Positions 16,139-25,875 are shown, counted from the first letter of the stretch. The stretch: 64,000 nt of DNA from Stakelama portus (GCF_003171655.1 NZ_QFZL01000001.1:186001-250000), one strand, 5' to 3'. Notes: generated by a model from the sequence alone, not told the origin. Numbers and translations are program-made.

Positions 16139-17182
16139 ATGAGCACGCCGACCATCCCCGAACTGACCGATCGCGCGCGCGACGTGTTCCGGATCGTGGT
16201 GGAAAGCTATCTCGATTCGGGCCTGCCGGTCGGATCGCGTACGATATCGCGGATTTCGACACTCAACCTGTCGCCTGCGTCGATCCGGAACGTGATGCAG
16301 GATCTGGAGGAGCATGGGCTGCTCGCGGCGCCGCATACCAGTGCGGGGCGACTGCCGACCCAGAGCGGCCTGCGGCTGTTCGTCGACGGCATGATGCAGG
16401 CGAGCGAGCCCTCGCCCGAGGAACGGGCCGCGATCGAAGGCCGCGCCCGCGAAGGCGGGCCGGTGGAGGAAGCGCTGGCGAATACCACCGCGGCGCTTTC
16501 CGGCCTGTCGGCCTGTGCGGGGATGGTGCTCGTTCCCAAGCGCGAACCGGTGCTGCGCCAGTTCAGTTTCGTGCCGCTCGGCGGGGATCGCGCGCTCGCG
16601 GTGCTGGTCGGGGCGGACGGATCGGTGGAGAACCGAGTCGTCGACCTGCCCGGTGGCGTCGCGCCGGGTGCGCTGGAACAGGCGACCAATTATATTTCGA
16701 CCACCTTTGGCGGGCTGACGCTGGGCGATGCGCTTGCCCGGATCGGCCGCGAAATCACCCATGAACGGGCACAGCTGGACAGCGCGGCGCGCGATCTGAT
16801 CGAACGCGGCCTGGCGGTGTGGAGCGAGGATGGCGGCAATCGCCCGGTGCTGATCGTGCGCGGGCAGGCGCGGCTGTTGGAGGATGGTGCCGCTGCCGAT
16901 CTGGAGCGCGTGCGCCAGTTGCTCGACGAACTGGAGGGCAAGGAGGAAATCGCGCGCCTGCTCGACAGCGCGCGCGAGGCGGATGCGGCACGAATTTTCA
17001 TCGGATCGGAGAATAAATTGTTCGCGCTTTCCGGGTCTTCGGTTATCGCACAGCCGGTTCGCGCGATGGACGGCCGGGTGGTCGGAGTCGTCGGCGTGAT
17101 CGGTCCCACTCGGTTGAACTATGCCCGTGTCGTCCCCATGGTGGACTTCACAGCTTCGACCCTGGCCCGTATTTTGGGCTGA
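16139..17182 (+). CDS. hrcA: Heat-inducible transcription repressor HrcA
   Basis: HrcA represses chaperone genes such as groESL by binding CIRCE elements, and needs GroEL for activity. The 347 residues include the N-terminal winged helix (LTDRARDVFRIVVESYLDSGLPVGSRTIS in pieces, about residues 7-35, with SPASIRNVMQDLEEHGLL at 42-59), the AAPHTSAGRLPT turn and the GAF-like dimerisation domain. The C-terminal IGPTRLNYARVVPMVDF is diagnostic. No CIRCE sequence was seen upstream, so self-repression is not indicated here. grpE follows after 20 bases, the standard alphaproteobacterial arrangement. Confidence 0.96.
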   Translation: MSTPTIPELTDRARDVFRIVVESYLDSGLPVGSRTISRISTLNLSPASIRNVMQDLEEHGLLAAPHTSAGRLPTQSGLRLFVDGMMQASEPSPEERAAIEGRAREGGPVEEALANTTAALSGLSACAGMVLVPKREPVLRQFSFVPLGGDRALAVLVGADGSVENRVVDLPGGVAPGALEQATNYISTTFGGLTLGDALARIGREITHERAQLDSAARDLIERGLAVWSEDGGNRPVLIVRGQARLLEDGAAADLERVRQLLDELEGKEEIARLLDSAREADAARIFIGSENKLFALSGSSVIAQPVRAMDGRVVGVVGVIGPTRLNYARVVPMVDFTASTLARILG

Positions 17183-17202
17183 CGAACGAGAACAGGAATA
17201 CG

Positions 17203-17766
17203 ATGAGCGAAGAAAAGTCCGCCGGTTCGGATGTGAAGGAAGGCGAAGAAACGCTGCGCGAGGAAACCGCCGACAGCGCGCCGGAAGTCGCCGAGCATGA
17301 CAAGCTGGCCAAGCTTGAGGCCGAGCTTGCCGAGGCCAAAGCCGCAGTGCTCTATGCGCGCGCCGACGCGCAGAACATGGTTCGCCGCGCTCAAAAGGAA
17401 ACCGACGACGCGCGCACCTATGCCGTCACGCAATTCGCCCGCGACATCCTGTCGGTTGCCGACAATCTTTCGCGCGCGCTGGCGGCGATCCCCGACGAGC
17501 TGCGCGCCGACGACAAGATGAAGGGTCTGGTTGCGGGCCTGGAAGCCACGGGCCGCGAACTGGATACCGTGTTCGGTCGCCATGGCATTTCGAAAGTCGA
17601 TTCGATGGGTCAGCAGCTCGATCCCAATCGCCATCAGGCGATGATGGAAGTGCCGAGTAGCGATGCCGAACCCGGGACCGTCGTTCAGGAAATTCAGAGC
17701 GGCTATATGATCAAGGACCGGCTGCTGCGTCCCGCACTGGTGGGTGTGGCAAAGAAACCAGACTGA
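17203..17766 (+). CDS. grpE: Nucleotide exchange factor GrpE
   Basis: GrpE releases ADP from DnaK in the Hsp70 cycle. The 187-residue protein has an acidic N-terminal tail, a long coiled coil (about residues 35-90; LAKLEAELAEAKAAVLYARAD) and the C-terminal beta domain with GLEATGRELDTVFGRHGI and the family pattern QLDPNRHQAMM. It ends with the VQEIQSGYMIKDRLLRPALVGV block. AGGAA precedes ATG 17203. It is co-transcribed with hrcA. dnaK and dnaJ are not in the window. Confidence 0.97.
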   Translation: MSEEKSAGSDVKEGEETLREETADSAPEVAEHDKLAKLEAELAEAKAAVLYARADAQNMVRRAQKETDDARTYAVTQFARDILSVADNLSRALAAIPDELRADDKMKGLVAGLEATGRELDTVFGRHGISKVDSMGQQLDPNRHQAMMEVPSSDAEPGTVVQEIQSGYMIKDRLLRPALVGVAKKPD

Positions 17767-17914
17767 TTTATTCTCGCGCGGCCAGGGCAAGTTCGCGCGG
17801 GACAATCCAGGACATGCGTAATAATATTGCGGCTCGACACGGGCCGCTTACCCGCGCGACACAGGGGCGTTGCGGGTTCGCTGCCTATTGCAGCAATTTG
17901 GGGGATCGTGCGTC

Positions 17915-19981
17915 TTGGGGGGGAAGAATTCGGTCGAACTGATCGCAGCGGCGACGCTGGTTACCATCATGGTTGTTCCCGCCCGGGCACAGGATGTCCC
18001 GGCGGGTGAGGCTGTGCCCGCGCCGGCGGAGGCACAGAATAGCGGCGTGCTCGTCTACACGCCCGATTTCTTCGCCAGCTATAGTCCCAGCACTGCGCTG
18101 GACATGATCAACCGCATTCCCGGCTTTTCGCTGAATACCGGCAATTCTTCGACACGTGGCCTTGCCGGCACTGCGGGCAATGTCCTGATCGACGCCGATG
18201 TCCCGACATCCAAAAGCGATAGTGTCCGTGAGCTTCTCGAGCGGATCCCGGCCGCGAATGTCGAACGGATCGAGCTGGTGCGCGGGGGTGCGCCGGGGAT
18301 CGACATGCACGGCTATTCCGTCGTCGCGAACGTCGTGATGAAGCGGGTTCGTACCCGCGAATGGGTGGGCGAACTCAACAGCTATATCTATCCCGATGGC
18401 GGCCTGGGTCCGCAGGGGCGGTTGACCTACACTGCACGCGATGGCGAGCGACAGACGCAGTTTTCGCTCTATGGCACGCGCGATCGCACCGGCACGACCT
18501 CACACGGAACGCGCGTGCGCACCGATCCGGGCGGCGCGGTGATTCAGAGCGCGGACCTCGACACGCGCGACCGCATCTATTCGTTCAGCGCGCGCGGGTC
18601 GATCGATCGCCCGACCGGGGGCGGGGGCAAGCTGCACCTCAACGGGCTGCTGGGATATGACACCAGCGACATATGGCAGGATTTCACCATCCGTTCGGGC
18701 AGCGGCGCCGACGAACATGCGGAAGCCAGCGATCGCAACCTTGGCGGCGAATTCAGTGCGACATGGTCGAAACCGATCGGCGGCGACACCGAGATCGAAC
18801 TCACCGCGCTTCAGCGGCTTGGCCATTATACCTATGACCAGTTGTCGCAAAGCGGTGGCGGGAACAGCGATTTCTCGCTCCAGTCGACCTCGGGCGAAAG
18901 CGTCGGGCGGGTAATCCTGCGCTACAAACCCGAAGACGCCTGGGCGTTCGAGGGCGGCGGCGAATTCGCCTATAACTGGCTGGACAGCAGCACCGGCTAT
19001 GCCAGCAATGGCGCCCGCATTGCGCTGCCCAACGAAAATGTCTTCGTCAACGAATTGCGCGGCGAAGCTTTTGCCCAGGCGACCTGGCATCCCAGCAAGT
19101 CGCTGACGCTGGAGGCGACGATCCGCGCCGAAGTGTCGCGTATCGCGCAGAATGGCGACACCGATCAGAGCAAGAGCTTTTTCTATCCCAAGCCGCGCGT
19201 CCAGCTGACCTGGATTCCGGGCAAGGGGCATCAGTTCCGCCTGCGCTATGAACATGTCGTCGGGCAGCTTGATTTCGACGATTTCGTCGCGTCGAGCGAA
19301 GTCGAGCTTGGCACCGTTGCGGGCGGCAATGCCGATCTGAAGCCGCAGCAGACCACCGTCTATGAAGCGGGATATGAATTCCGCTTCTGGGGCAAGGGCG
19401 CGATCACCGCGCTGTACCAGCATTATCAATATCAGGACATTGTCGACTATATCCCACTGGTCGGCGGCTATGACGCGGTCGGCAATATCGGGTCGGGTTC
19501 GGGCGACCTGCTGGAAACCACAGCAACCCTGCCGTTCGACAAGGTCGGGTTGAAGGGTGTGCAGTTATATGTGCGCACCGCCTGGTACTGGACCCGCGCC
19601 ACCGATCCGGTGACCGGCGAGATCCGCCGCATTTCGGGTGCGGGCCATTTCGGCTGCACGGTCAATTTCAGGCACGACATCGACGATGGCCGCTGGTCAT
19701 GGGGCGTCGAACATGGCTGCAATCTCGATCAGGACTACACCTATCGCGTGCGCGAATTGCGCGATTATCGCCTGCCGCCGCTGGTGACGGTCTATGCCCA
19801 GTGGAAACCCAATGCCGACTGGACGATCCGGGTCGAGGGCGGGAACGTCACCGACGTCACTCAGCGATATGTCCGCGACATTTATTCGGGCCCGCGCAAC
19901 ACGTCGCCGCTGCTCTATCGCGAGCGGCGCGAGACGCAGTTCGATCCGTGGATCTACCTCAAGATCCGCAAGCGGCTCTGA
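17915..19981 (+). CDS. TonB-dependent receptor with plug domain
   Basis: This outer-membrane beta-barrel protein of about 688 residues has a signal peptide (IAAATLVTIMVVPARAQ), a plug domain (about 40-150; STALDMINRIPGFSLNT, GNVLIDADVPTSKSDSV, ERIELVRGG) and a barrel ending in an amphipathic strand with terminal L. The start is uncertain: TTG 17915 follows GGGGGA and begins just before the signal peptide; TTG 17870 would add 15 residues. The barrel is shorter than in siderophore receptors and no canonical TonB box is obvious. The gene converges with scfR and has no substrate-linked neighbours, so the ligand is unknown. Confidence 0.85.
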   Translation: MGGKNSVELIAAATLVTIMVVPARAQDVPAGEAVPAPAEAQNSGVLVYTPDFFASYSPSTALDMINRIPGFSLNTGNSSTRGLAGTAGNVLIDADVPTSKSDSVRELLERIPAANVERIELVRGGAPGIDMHGYSVVANVVMKRVRTREWVGELNSYIYPDGGLGPQGRLTYTARDGERQTQFSLYGTRDRTGTTSHGTRVRTDPGGAVIQSADLDTRDRIYSFSARGSIDRPTGGGGKLHLNGLLGYDTSDIWQDFTIRSGSGADEHAEASDRNLGGEFSATWSKPIGGDTEIELTALQRLGHYTYDQLSQSGGGNSDFSLQSTSGESVGRVILRYKPEDAWAFEGGGEFAYNWLDSSTGYASNGARIALPNENVFVNELRGEAFAQATWHPSKSLTLEATIRAEVSRIAQNGDTDQSKSFFYPKPRVQLTWIPGKGHQFRLRYEHVVGQLDFDDFVASSEVELGTVAGGNADLKPQQTTVYEAGYEFRFWGKGAITALYQHYQYQDIVDYIPLVGGYDAVGNIGSGSGDLLETTATLPFDKVGLKGVQLYVRTAWYWTRATDPVTGEIRRISGAGHFGCTVNFRHDIDDGRWSWGVEHGCNLDQDYTYRVRELRDYRLPPLVTVYAQWKPNADWTIRVEGGNVTDVTQRYVRDIYSGPRNTSPLLYRERRETQFDPWIYLKIRKRL

Positions 19982-19985
19982 CGCT

Positions 19986-21389
19986 TCATTCGGTCGACAC
20001 CGCAAAGGGCTCGTTGGCGTCGAGATAATCGTCGCGGTTGATTTCGCGGCCGATCGGCGGCGCGGCGCGGGCAAGGCAGCGCGCGCGCTGGCACAGCCGA
20101 CAACCGACGCCGATCGGCGTGGCGCGCTCGGGTGACAGCGACGGATCGCTGCGCGTGTAGATCAGCTTGTCGGCATGTTCCTCGGCACAGGCGAGCGCGA
20201 CGGCGCGTTCGATACGCGGTGCGCCGAAACTGCCGCCGCCGGCATCGACGGTGCGCGCGATCGAAAAGAAACGCTGGCCGTCGGGCAGCTCGACCCATTG
20301 GGTGACGATCCGCCGCGGCGTCGCAAAGACGCGGTGGAGCGACCAGAGCGGGCAGCCGCCGCCATGGCGTGCGAAGGGAAAGCCCGCGCCGTCGAGCCGT
20401 TTCAGCACATTGCCGGCCGGATCGACCTTGATGAAAAAGAACGGCACGCGTTCCTGACCGGGGCGATGCAGCGTGGTCAGCCGATGCGCGGTCTGTTCGT
20501 ACGACGCGCCGAAATGGCGCGCGAGCGATTCGATGTCATAGCCGCGCGCTTCGGCCTCGCGGGCGAATTCGGCATAGGGCATCATCCACGCGCCAGCGGC
20601 ATAGCGCGCCAGTGCCTTGCGCAGCAGGCGGCGGCCATTGTCGGTGTCGAAGCTGGCTTCGGCGATCAGCGCCTCGATCGCGTCGCGCAGTTCGAGATAG
20701 ACGAGCTGCAGCCCCAGCTGAAAGGTCGCCGATGCGCGGTCGAGCGTGTCGGCAAGCCAGATCTCTTCGCGGTGGCGGTCATAGCGGCGGACCAGCCCCA
20801 TCATCAGATCGGGCCCGAAGGCGCGGACACGCAGCCGGTGCTTTTCCTTGAGATAGGCGACCGCGCCATCATAGCCGCGCGCCGCTTCGGCGAGCCGCCC
20901 GGCAGCGTCGTCGAGCGCGGGGAAACAATTGCGCCGCGCGGCGAGGAAATTGCGCGCTTCGTTGACCGGATCGGGCGCATCCCCGCCGCCGCCTTCCGCC
21001 GAGCGATCGGCGAGCGCGAGCTGTTCCTCGCGATAGGTCGTATAGAGTCGCAACAGCGCTTCGGAAATGCCGGGAAAGCTGGTCGCGCAATCGCTGACTT
21101 CGAGCGGCGGCAAATCGATATCGGCGAACAACGGGTCCTTGAGCAGCCCTTGCAGCCGCGAGGCGGTTTCCGCGCCGCCATCATCGGCAAAGGTGCCGAT
21201 ATCGACCTTATAGGTACGCGCGAGCCGCAACAGCATATCGGCGGTAAAGGGGCGCTGATTGCGTTCGAGCAGCGCGACATAGCTGGGCGAGATATCCAGG
21301 TCGGTCGCCATCTGCCCCTGAGTCAGGCCCAGTTCGCGGCGGAACCGCTTGAGCCGCGGGCCCATGTAAATCGACTTTCCAACCGCCAT
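19986..21389 (-). CDS. XRE-family short-chain acyl-CoA regulator (RamB/ScfR type)
   Basis: This protein has 467 residues. The N-terminal HTH (FRRELGLTQGQMATDLDISPSYVALLE in pieces, about 15-45) is followed by an IrrE/ImmA-like middle region (about 200-300) and the DUF2083 domain with FARHGGGCPLWSLHRVF (about 340). It ends with a cysteine cluster, IGVGCRLCQRARC. Such proteins (RamB in actinobacteria, ScfR/MccR types in proteobacteria) respond to short-chain acyl-CoA and control glyoxylate or methylcitrate genes. Here it diverges from aceA, with a strong inverted repeat between them. The minus-strand TTGTCA (21443-21448) and TTGTAA (21420-21425) hexamers, 17 bases apart, give it a promoter overlapping that repeat, which suggests autoregulation. 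Confidence 0.9.
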   Translation of the reverse strand: MAVGKSIYMGPRLKRFRRELGLTQGQMATDLDISPSYVALLERNQRPFTADMLLRLARTYKVDIGTFADDGGAETASRLQGLLKDPLFADIDLPPLEVSDCATSFPGISEALLRLYTTYREEQLALADRSAEGGGGDAPDPVNEARNFLAARRNCFPALDDAAGRLAEAARGYDGAVAYLKEKHRLRVRAFGPDLMMGLVRRYDRHREEIWLADTLDRASATFQLGLQLVYLELRDAIEALIAEASFDTDNGRRLLRKALARYAAGAWMMPYAEFAREAEARGYDIESLARHFGASYEQTAHRLTTLHRPGQERVPFFFIKVDPAGNVLKRLDGAGFPFARHGGGCPLWSLHRVFATPRRIVTQWVELPDGQRFFSIARTVDAGGGSFGAPRIERAVALACAEEHADKLIYTRSDPSLSPERATPIGVGCRLCQRARCLARAAPPIGREINRDDYLDANEPFAVSTE

Positions 21390-21415
21390 TTGGTGCGCCT
21401 TTGTGAGTGCTGTAC

Positions 21416-21442
21416 AACTTTACAAGCAAATTCTGTAAAGTT
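21416..21442. promoter_or_regulatory. Inverted-repeat operator between scfR-type regulator and aceA
   Basis: Arms AACTTTACA (21416-21424) and TGTAAAGTT (21434-21442) are perfect 9-base complements separated by 9 bases. The right arm runs into TTGACA (21442-21447), which could be an aceA -35, though a good -10 is not apparent. The site also covers the putative promoter of the divergent regulator gene. Position and symmetry make it the expected binding site of that regulator. Confidence 0.65.
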
Positions 21443-21531
21443 TGACAAGATGACCTCATAGCCTCTCGCTGCGGTGCAACCGACACCGTAGCTGAGCGTC
21501 CTGACTTCCAGCGCTCAACACGAGGATCATC

Positions 21532-23127
21532 ATGAGCTACCGCACGATCACCGCCGAAGCCGACAAGACGATCGGCACCAACGCCAACTGGGACGGGATC
21601 GAGGCCGAAGCGGTTGCGCGCATGCGCCTGCAGAACCGGTTCCGCACCGGGCTCGACATTGCGCGCTACACCGCCAGGATCATGCGTGAGGATATGGCGG
21701 CTTATGACGCCGATCCGTCGAATTACACGCAATCGCTCGGTTGCTGGCACGGTTTCATCGGCCAGCAGAAGATGATTTCGATCAAGAAGCATTTCGGATC
21801 GACCAAGGGCCGGTATCTCTATCTGTCCGGCTGGATGGTTGCCGCGCTGCGCAGCGAATTCGGGCCGCTGCCCGACCAGTCGATGCATGAAAAGACCAGC
21901 GTCCCGGCGCTGATCGAAGAACTCTACACCTTCCTGCGTCAGGCCGATGCCCGCGAACTGGGGATGCTGTTCCGCAGCCTCGATACCGCGCGCAAGAATG
22001 GCGACGAAATGGAAGTGAAGCGGATCGAAGCCGCGATCGACAATCACGAAACCCATGTCGTGCCGATCATCGCCGATATCGACGCCGGTTTCGGCAATGC
22101 CGAAGCGACCTATCTGCTCGCCAAGAAGATGATCGAAGCCGGCGCCTGCGCGCTGCAGATCGAAAACCAGGTGTCCGATGAAAAGCAATGCGGCCACCAG
22201 GACGGCAAGGTCACTGTGCCGCATGAGGATTTTCTCGCGAAGATCCGCGCCTGCCGCTATGCGTTCATGGAACTCGGCATCGAGGACGGCATCATCGTCG
22301 CGCGCACCGACTCGCTCGGTGCGGGCCTGACCAAGCAGATCGCGTTCAGCCGCGAGCCGGGCGATCTGGGCGATCAGTATAACGCCTTCCTCGATTGCGA
22401 CGAAGTGGCGATCGCCGACCTGAAGTCGAGCGATGTCGTCATCGCCCGCGACGGCAAGCTGATGAAGCCCAAGCGGCTGCCGTCGAACCTGTTCCAGTTC
22501 CGCAAGGGTTCGGGCGAGGATCGCGTGGTGCTCGATTGCATCACCTCGCTTCAGAACGGCGCCGACCTGCTGTGGATCGAAACCGAAAAGCCGCATGTCC
22601 AGCAGATCGCCGGCATGGTCGATCGCATCCGCGAAGCGGTGCCGAACGCCAAGCTGGTCTATAACAACTCGCCGTCGTTCAACTGGACGCTCAATTTCCG
22701 CCAGCAGGTGTTCGACGCCTGGACGGCGGAAGGGATCGACGTGTCGGCCTATGACCGCGATCGCCTGATGAGTGTCGATTATGACGGCACTGCATTGGGG
22801 ATCGAAGCCGACAAGCGCATTCAGAGCTTCCAGAAGGATGCTGCCGAACGTGCCGGCATCTTCCATCACCTGATCACGCTGCCGACCTATCACACCGCCG
22901 CGCTGTCGACCGACAATCTGGCGAAGGAATATTTCGGAGCACAGGGGATGCTGGGATATGTCCAGGGCGTCCAGCGCAAGGAAATCCGCGAAGGCATCGC
23001 CTGTGTGAAGCATCAGAATATGGCCGGATCCGATATGGGTGATGACCATAAGGAATATTTCGCCAGGGAAGCCGCGCTGAAAGCCGGTGGCGAGCACAAC
23101 ACCATGAACCAGTTCGCCGCCGCGTAA
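21532..23127 (+). CDS. aceA: Isocitrate lyase
   Basis: The enzyme cleaves isocitrate to glyoxylate and succinate, the first step of the glyoxylate shunt, and permits growth on acetate and fatty acids. At 531 residues it belongs to the longer isocitrate lyase subgroup. The catalytic loop K218-Q-C220-G-H222 is intact, within EKQCGHQDGK. Other signature parts are the SLGCWHGFIGQQKM block, IADIDAGFGNAEATYLL, and VYNNSPSFNWTLNF near residue 380. ATG 21532 has GAGGA upstream. A divergent ScfR-type regulator, a small open frame and malate synthase surround it. Confidence 0.97.
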   Translation: MSYRTITAEADKTIGTNANWDGIEAEAVARMRLQNRFRTGLDIARYTARIMREDMAAYDADPSNYTQSLGCWHGFIGQQKMISIKKHFGSTKGRYLYLSGWMVAALRSEFGPLPDQSMHEKTSVPALIEELYTFLRQADARELGMLFRSLDTARKNGDEMEVKRIEAAIDNHETHVVPIIADIDAGFGNAEATYLLAKKMIEAGACALQIENQVSDEKQCGHQDGKVTVPHEDFLAKIRACRYAFMELGIEDGIIVARTDSLGAGLTKQIAFSREPGDLGDQYNAFLDCDEVAIADLKSSDVVIARDGKLMKPKRLPSNLFQFRKGSGEDRVVLDCITSLQNGADLLWIETEKPHVQQIAGMVDRIREAVPNAKLVYNNSPSFNWTLNFRQQVFDAWTAEGIDVSAYDRDRLMSVDYDGTALGIEADKRIQSFQKDAAERAGIFHHLITLPTYHTAALSTDNLAKEYFGAQGMLGYVQGVQRKEIREGIACVKHQNMAGSDMGDDHKEYFAREAALKAGGEHNTMNQFAAA

Positions 23128-23152
23128 CCAAATCGGGGGAAGGAGTGCCACC

Positions 23153-23335
23153 ATGACTGACGAAGAGGATCGTCCGATGAACCAGATGACCATGCGTCCC
23201 CGGGCCGCATTTTCGACCGAGGATTTCAGCCTGATCCGCACTGCCGTGCTGCACTATCTGAAGGAAGTGCAGGACAAGCCGGAATCGGTGAAATACGCCG
23301 CGCTCTATCACCGTCTCGGCCGCATCGAAGGCTGA
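23153..23335 (+). CDS. Small protein between aceA and glcB
   Basis: The 60-residue product is not recognised. It has no membrane segment or signal. The middle (FSTEDFSLIRTAVLHYLKEVQDK) looks like an amphipathic helix and the end (ESVKYAALYHRLGRIEG) like another, so a small helical binding protein is plausible. GGAG lies 8 bases before ATG 23153; an internal ATG at 23177 would give 52 residues. It is 25 bases after aceA on the same strand and likely shares its transcript. Codon use matches its neighbours, which argues that it is real. Confidence 0.7.
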   Translation: MTDEEDRPMNQMTMRPRAAFSTEDFSLIRTAVLHYLKEVQDKPESVKYAALYHRLGRIEG

Positions 23336-23345
23336 GCGACGCGCT

Positions 23346-23381
23346 TGACCGACGCCCGATACGAGAGCCGGGCGTCGGTCA
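23346..23381. other. Large hairpin between the small gene and glcB
   Basis: The arms TGACCGACGCCCG and CGGGCGTCGGTCA are perfect 13-base complements around a 10-base loop. The hairpin starts 10 bases after the small gene and ends about 110 bases before glcB. No U-run follows directly (AGGCCAGTTT), so it may be a weak or Rho-assisted terminator, or an RNA-stabilising element that sets different aceA and glcB levels. Confidence 0.6.
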
Positions 23382-23492
23382 GGCCAGTTTACAGCTGAGC
23401 GCAAATGGTTGCCAGAGCGCGCCCAAGGGTTGCGCATGACGTATGCGACTTACAGCGCATCTGCTGCTCGAAAACCCACCCAAGGAAATTCC

Positions 23493-25619
23493 ATGACCAC
23501 GCTTACCCGCGCAGACCTGACCATCGACGCCGGCCTCGCCGCATTCATCGAGGATGAGGTGCTTCCCGGGACGGGCGTATCGGCCGAGGCGCTCTGGCGG
23601 GGGCTGGCGAACATCCTTGCCGACTTTACGCCGCGCAACCGCGAATTGCTGGCGATCCGCGACCGCATGCAGGGTCAGATCGACGACTGGTATCGCGCGC
23701 GTCAGGGGCAGGCTTTCGACCCGGCCGAGCATGAGGCGCATCTGCGTCAGATCGGCTATCTGGTCGACGCGCCGGCGCCCTTCACTGTCGATCCGCAGGA
23801 CGTCGATGCCGAAGTCGCGACGACTGCCGGTCCGCAGCTGGTGGTCCCGATCCTCAATGCGCGTTTCCTGCTCAATGCCGCCAATGCGCGCTGGGGGAGC
23901 CTCTATGATGCGCTGTACGGCACCGATGCGATTCCAGGCGAAGCAAAGCCGGGCGGCTATGATCCCGAGCGCGGGGCGAAGGTGATTGCCTGGGCCAAGG
24001 CGTTTCTCGATGAGGCCGTGCCGCTCAAGGCCATGAAATGGGCCGATCTGACCGACACGGACAACCTGCCGCTCGCCGATCCGTCGCAATATGTCGGTAA
24101 AAGCGAGACCGGCGCGCTGTTCCGCCATAATGGCCTGCATATCGAAGTGATGGTCGATGCCACGCACCCCATCGGCAAGACTGATCCGGCGCATATCGCC
24201 GACGTCATCCTCGAATCGGCGCTGACCACGATCTGCGACCTTGAGGATTCGGTCGCTGCGGTCGATGCCGAAGACAAGATCGCCGCCTATCGCAACTGGC
24301 TGGGCCTGATGAAGGGCGATCTGGAAGAGACGTTCGACAAGGGCGGGCGGACGATGACGCGGCGGCTCAACCCGGATCGTCGCTATGAAGCTGCCGATGG
24401 CGGCGAACTGATGATGCCGGGGCGCAGCCTGCTCTTCGTGCGCAATGTCGGCCATCTGATGACCAATCCGGCGGTGCGCCTGCCCGATGGCAGCGAAGCG
24501 TTTGAAGGGCTGCTCGACGCCGTGTTCACCAGTTTGATCGGCAAGCATGACGTGCTCGCCAACGGGCAATATCGCAACAGTCCCGAAGGATCGATCTATA
24601 TCGTCAAGCCCAAGATGCACGGGCCCGACGAAGCCGCGTTCAGCAATGATTTGTTCGACGCAGTCGAGGACATGCTCGGGCTCGACCGGCACACGATCAA
24701 GATCGGCGTGATGGACGAGGAGCGGCGGACATCGGCCAATCTCGCCGCGTGCATCCATGCGGTGAAGCATCGCATCATGTTCATCAACACCGGCTTCCTC
24801 GATCGCACGGGCGATGAGATGCACACCGCGATGCTGGGCGGGGCGATGATCCGCAAGGGCGAGATGAAGACCAGCGACTGGATCACGGCCTATGAGGACC
24901 GCAACGTCCAGATCGGGCTTGCCTGCGGCCTTTCGGGCAAGGCGCAGATCGGCAAGGGCATGTGGGCCGCGCCCGATCGCATGGCGGACATGCTCGAGGC
25001 GAAGATCGGCCACCCCCGATCGGGCGCCACGACGGCCTGGGTGCCGTCGCCTACTGCGGCCACGCTGCACGCCACCCATTATCACAAGGTCGATGTGTTC
25101 GCGCGACAGGACGAACGCAAGGCAGAGAATGTCGCGCCGCTGGAGAAGCTGCTGACGGTGCCGTTCGCCGATGGCGTCAACTGGTCGCAACAGGAAATCC
25201 GCGACGAGCTCGACAATAATGCGCAGGGCATATTGGGCTATGTGTCGCGCTGGATCGATCAGGGCGTCGGTTGTTCGAAAGTGCCCGACATTCACGATGT
25301 CGGGCTGATGGAAGATCGCGCGACCTTGCGCATTTCCTCGCAGCATATGGCCAACTGGCTGTTCCATGGCGTCTGTTCAGCTACGGAGGTCGATGCCGCG
25401 CTGCTGCGCATGGCCGAGGTGGTCGATCGTCAGAATGCAGGCGATCCCGCCTATCGTCCGATGGCGCCGGACCCGGATGCCAGCCTGGCATTTCAGGCGG
25501 CGCGTGCATTGGTGTTCGAAGGGCGCGAGCAGCCCAATGGTTATACCGAGCCGCTGTTGCACGCCTGGCGGGCAAAAGCGAAGGCGCGGCAGCTGGCCCC
25601 GGTGCAGGAACCCGCCTGA
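23493..25619 (+). CDS. glcB: Malate synthase G
   Basis: The enzyme condenses glyoxylate with acetyl-CoA to malate, the second glyoxylate-shunt step. At 708 residues it is the monomeric G isoform. Signature parts are [28 protein letters not shown] in pieces (about 117-145), [18 protein letters not shown] (about 246-263, with catalytic acidic residues), NPDRRYE with [13 protein letters not shown], and [15 protein letters not shown] 23493 has AAGGAAAT upstream and gives the usual N-terminus; an upstream in-frame ATG lacks one. It is followed by a strong terminator. aceA, the small gene and glcB lie in one direction. Confidence 0.97.
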   Translation: MTTLTRADLTIDAGLAAFIEDEVLPGTGVSAEALWRGLANILADFTPRNRELLAIRDRMQGQIDDWYRARQGQAFDPAEHEAHLRQIGYLVDAPAPFTVDPQDVDAEVATTAGPQLVVPILNARFLLNAANARWGSLYDALYGTDAIPGEAKPGGYDPERGAKVIAWAKAFLDEAVPLKAMKWADLTDTDNLPLADPSQYVGKSETGALFRHNGLHIEVMVDATHPIGKTDPAHIADVILESALTTICDLEDSVAAVDAEDKIAAYRNWLGLMKGDLEETFDKGGRTMTRRLNPDRRYEAADGGELMMPGRSLLFVRNVGHLMTNPAVRLPDGSEAFEGLLDAVFTSLIGKHDVLANGQYRNSPEGSIYIVKPKMHGPDEAAFSNDLFDAVEDMLGLDRHTIKIGVMDEERRTSANLAACIHAVKHRIMFINTGFLDRTGDEMHTAMLGGAMIRKGEMKTSDWITAYEDRNVQIGLACGLSGKAQIGKGMWAAPDRMADMLEAKIGHPRSGATTAWVPSPTAATLHATHYHKVDVFARQDERKAENVAPLEKLLTVPFADGVNWSQQEIRDELDNNAQGILGYVSRWIDQGVGCSKVPDIHDVGLMEDRATLRISSQHMANWLFHGVCSATEVDAALLRMAEVVDRQNAGDPAYRPMAPDPDASLAFQAARALVFEGREQPNGYTEPLLHAWRAKAKARQLAPVQEPA

Positions 25620-25642
25620 CAACGTCGACAGTTTGAGAGGAT

Positions 25643-25676
25643 GGCCGGGGCCGCGCAATGCGGCTCCGGCCTTTTT
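25643..25676 (+). terminator. Intrinsic terminator after glcB
   Basis: A 12-base-pair stem (GGCCGGGGCCGC with GCGGCTCCGGCC, one G-U pair) with a 5-base loop is followed by TTTTT. It starts 23 bases after the glcB stop. Confidence 0.9.
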
Positions 25677-25695
25677 GTTTGTGCCGGTTGCTGCA

Positions 25696-25712
25696 CGTCA
25701 ACCCGGTTGACG
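25696..25712. promoter_or_regulatory. Perfect inverted repeat upstream of the thiolase operon
   Basis: CGTCAACC and GGTTGACG are perfect 8-base arms around a single C. The repeat lies 164 bases before the thiolase start in a 199-base region that holds no gene after the glcB terminator. It looks like an operator for a dimeric repressor, but none is encoded next to it. Confidence 0.45.
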
Positions 25713-25875
25713 CGGTGGTTTGAAAGATAGGTTACGCCTGTAAACCGCATGAAATCGCGATATTTGGCAAGGTATCGAATATTGCGTATGGCTTTCCGCG
25801 AATTTGGTCAGGAGAGGCCCGGCGACTCGCCCCGTGCAAGCGGGCGGGCGCCGGCCGGAAACCGGTGGAGAGAAA

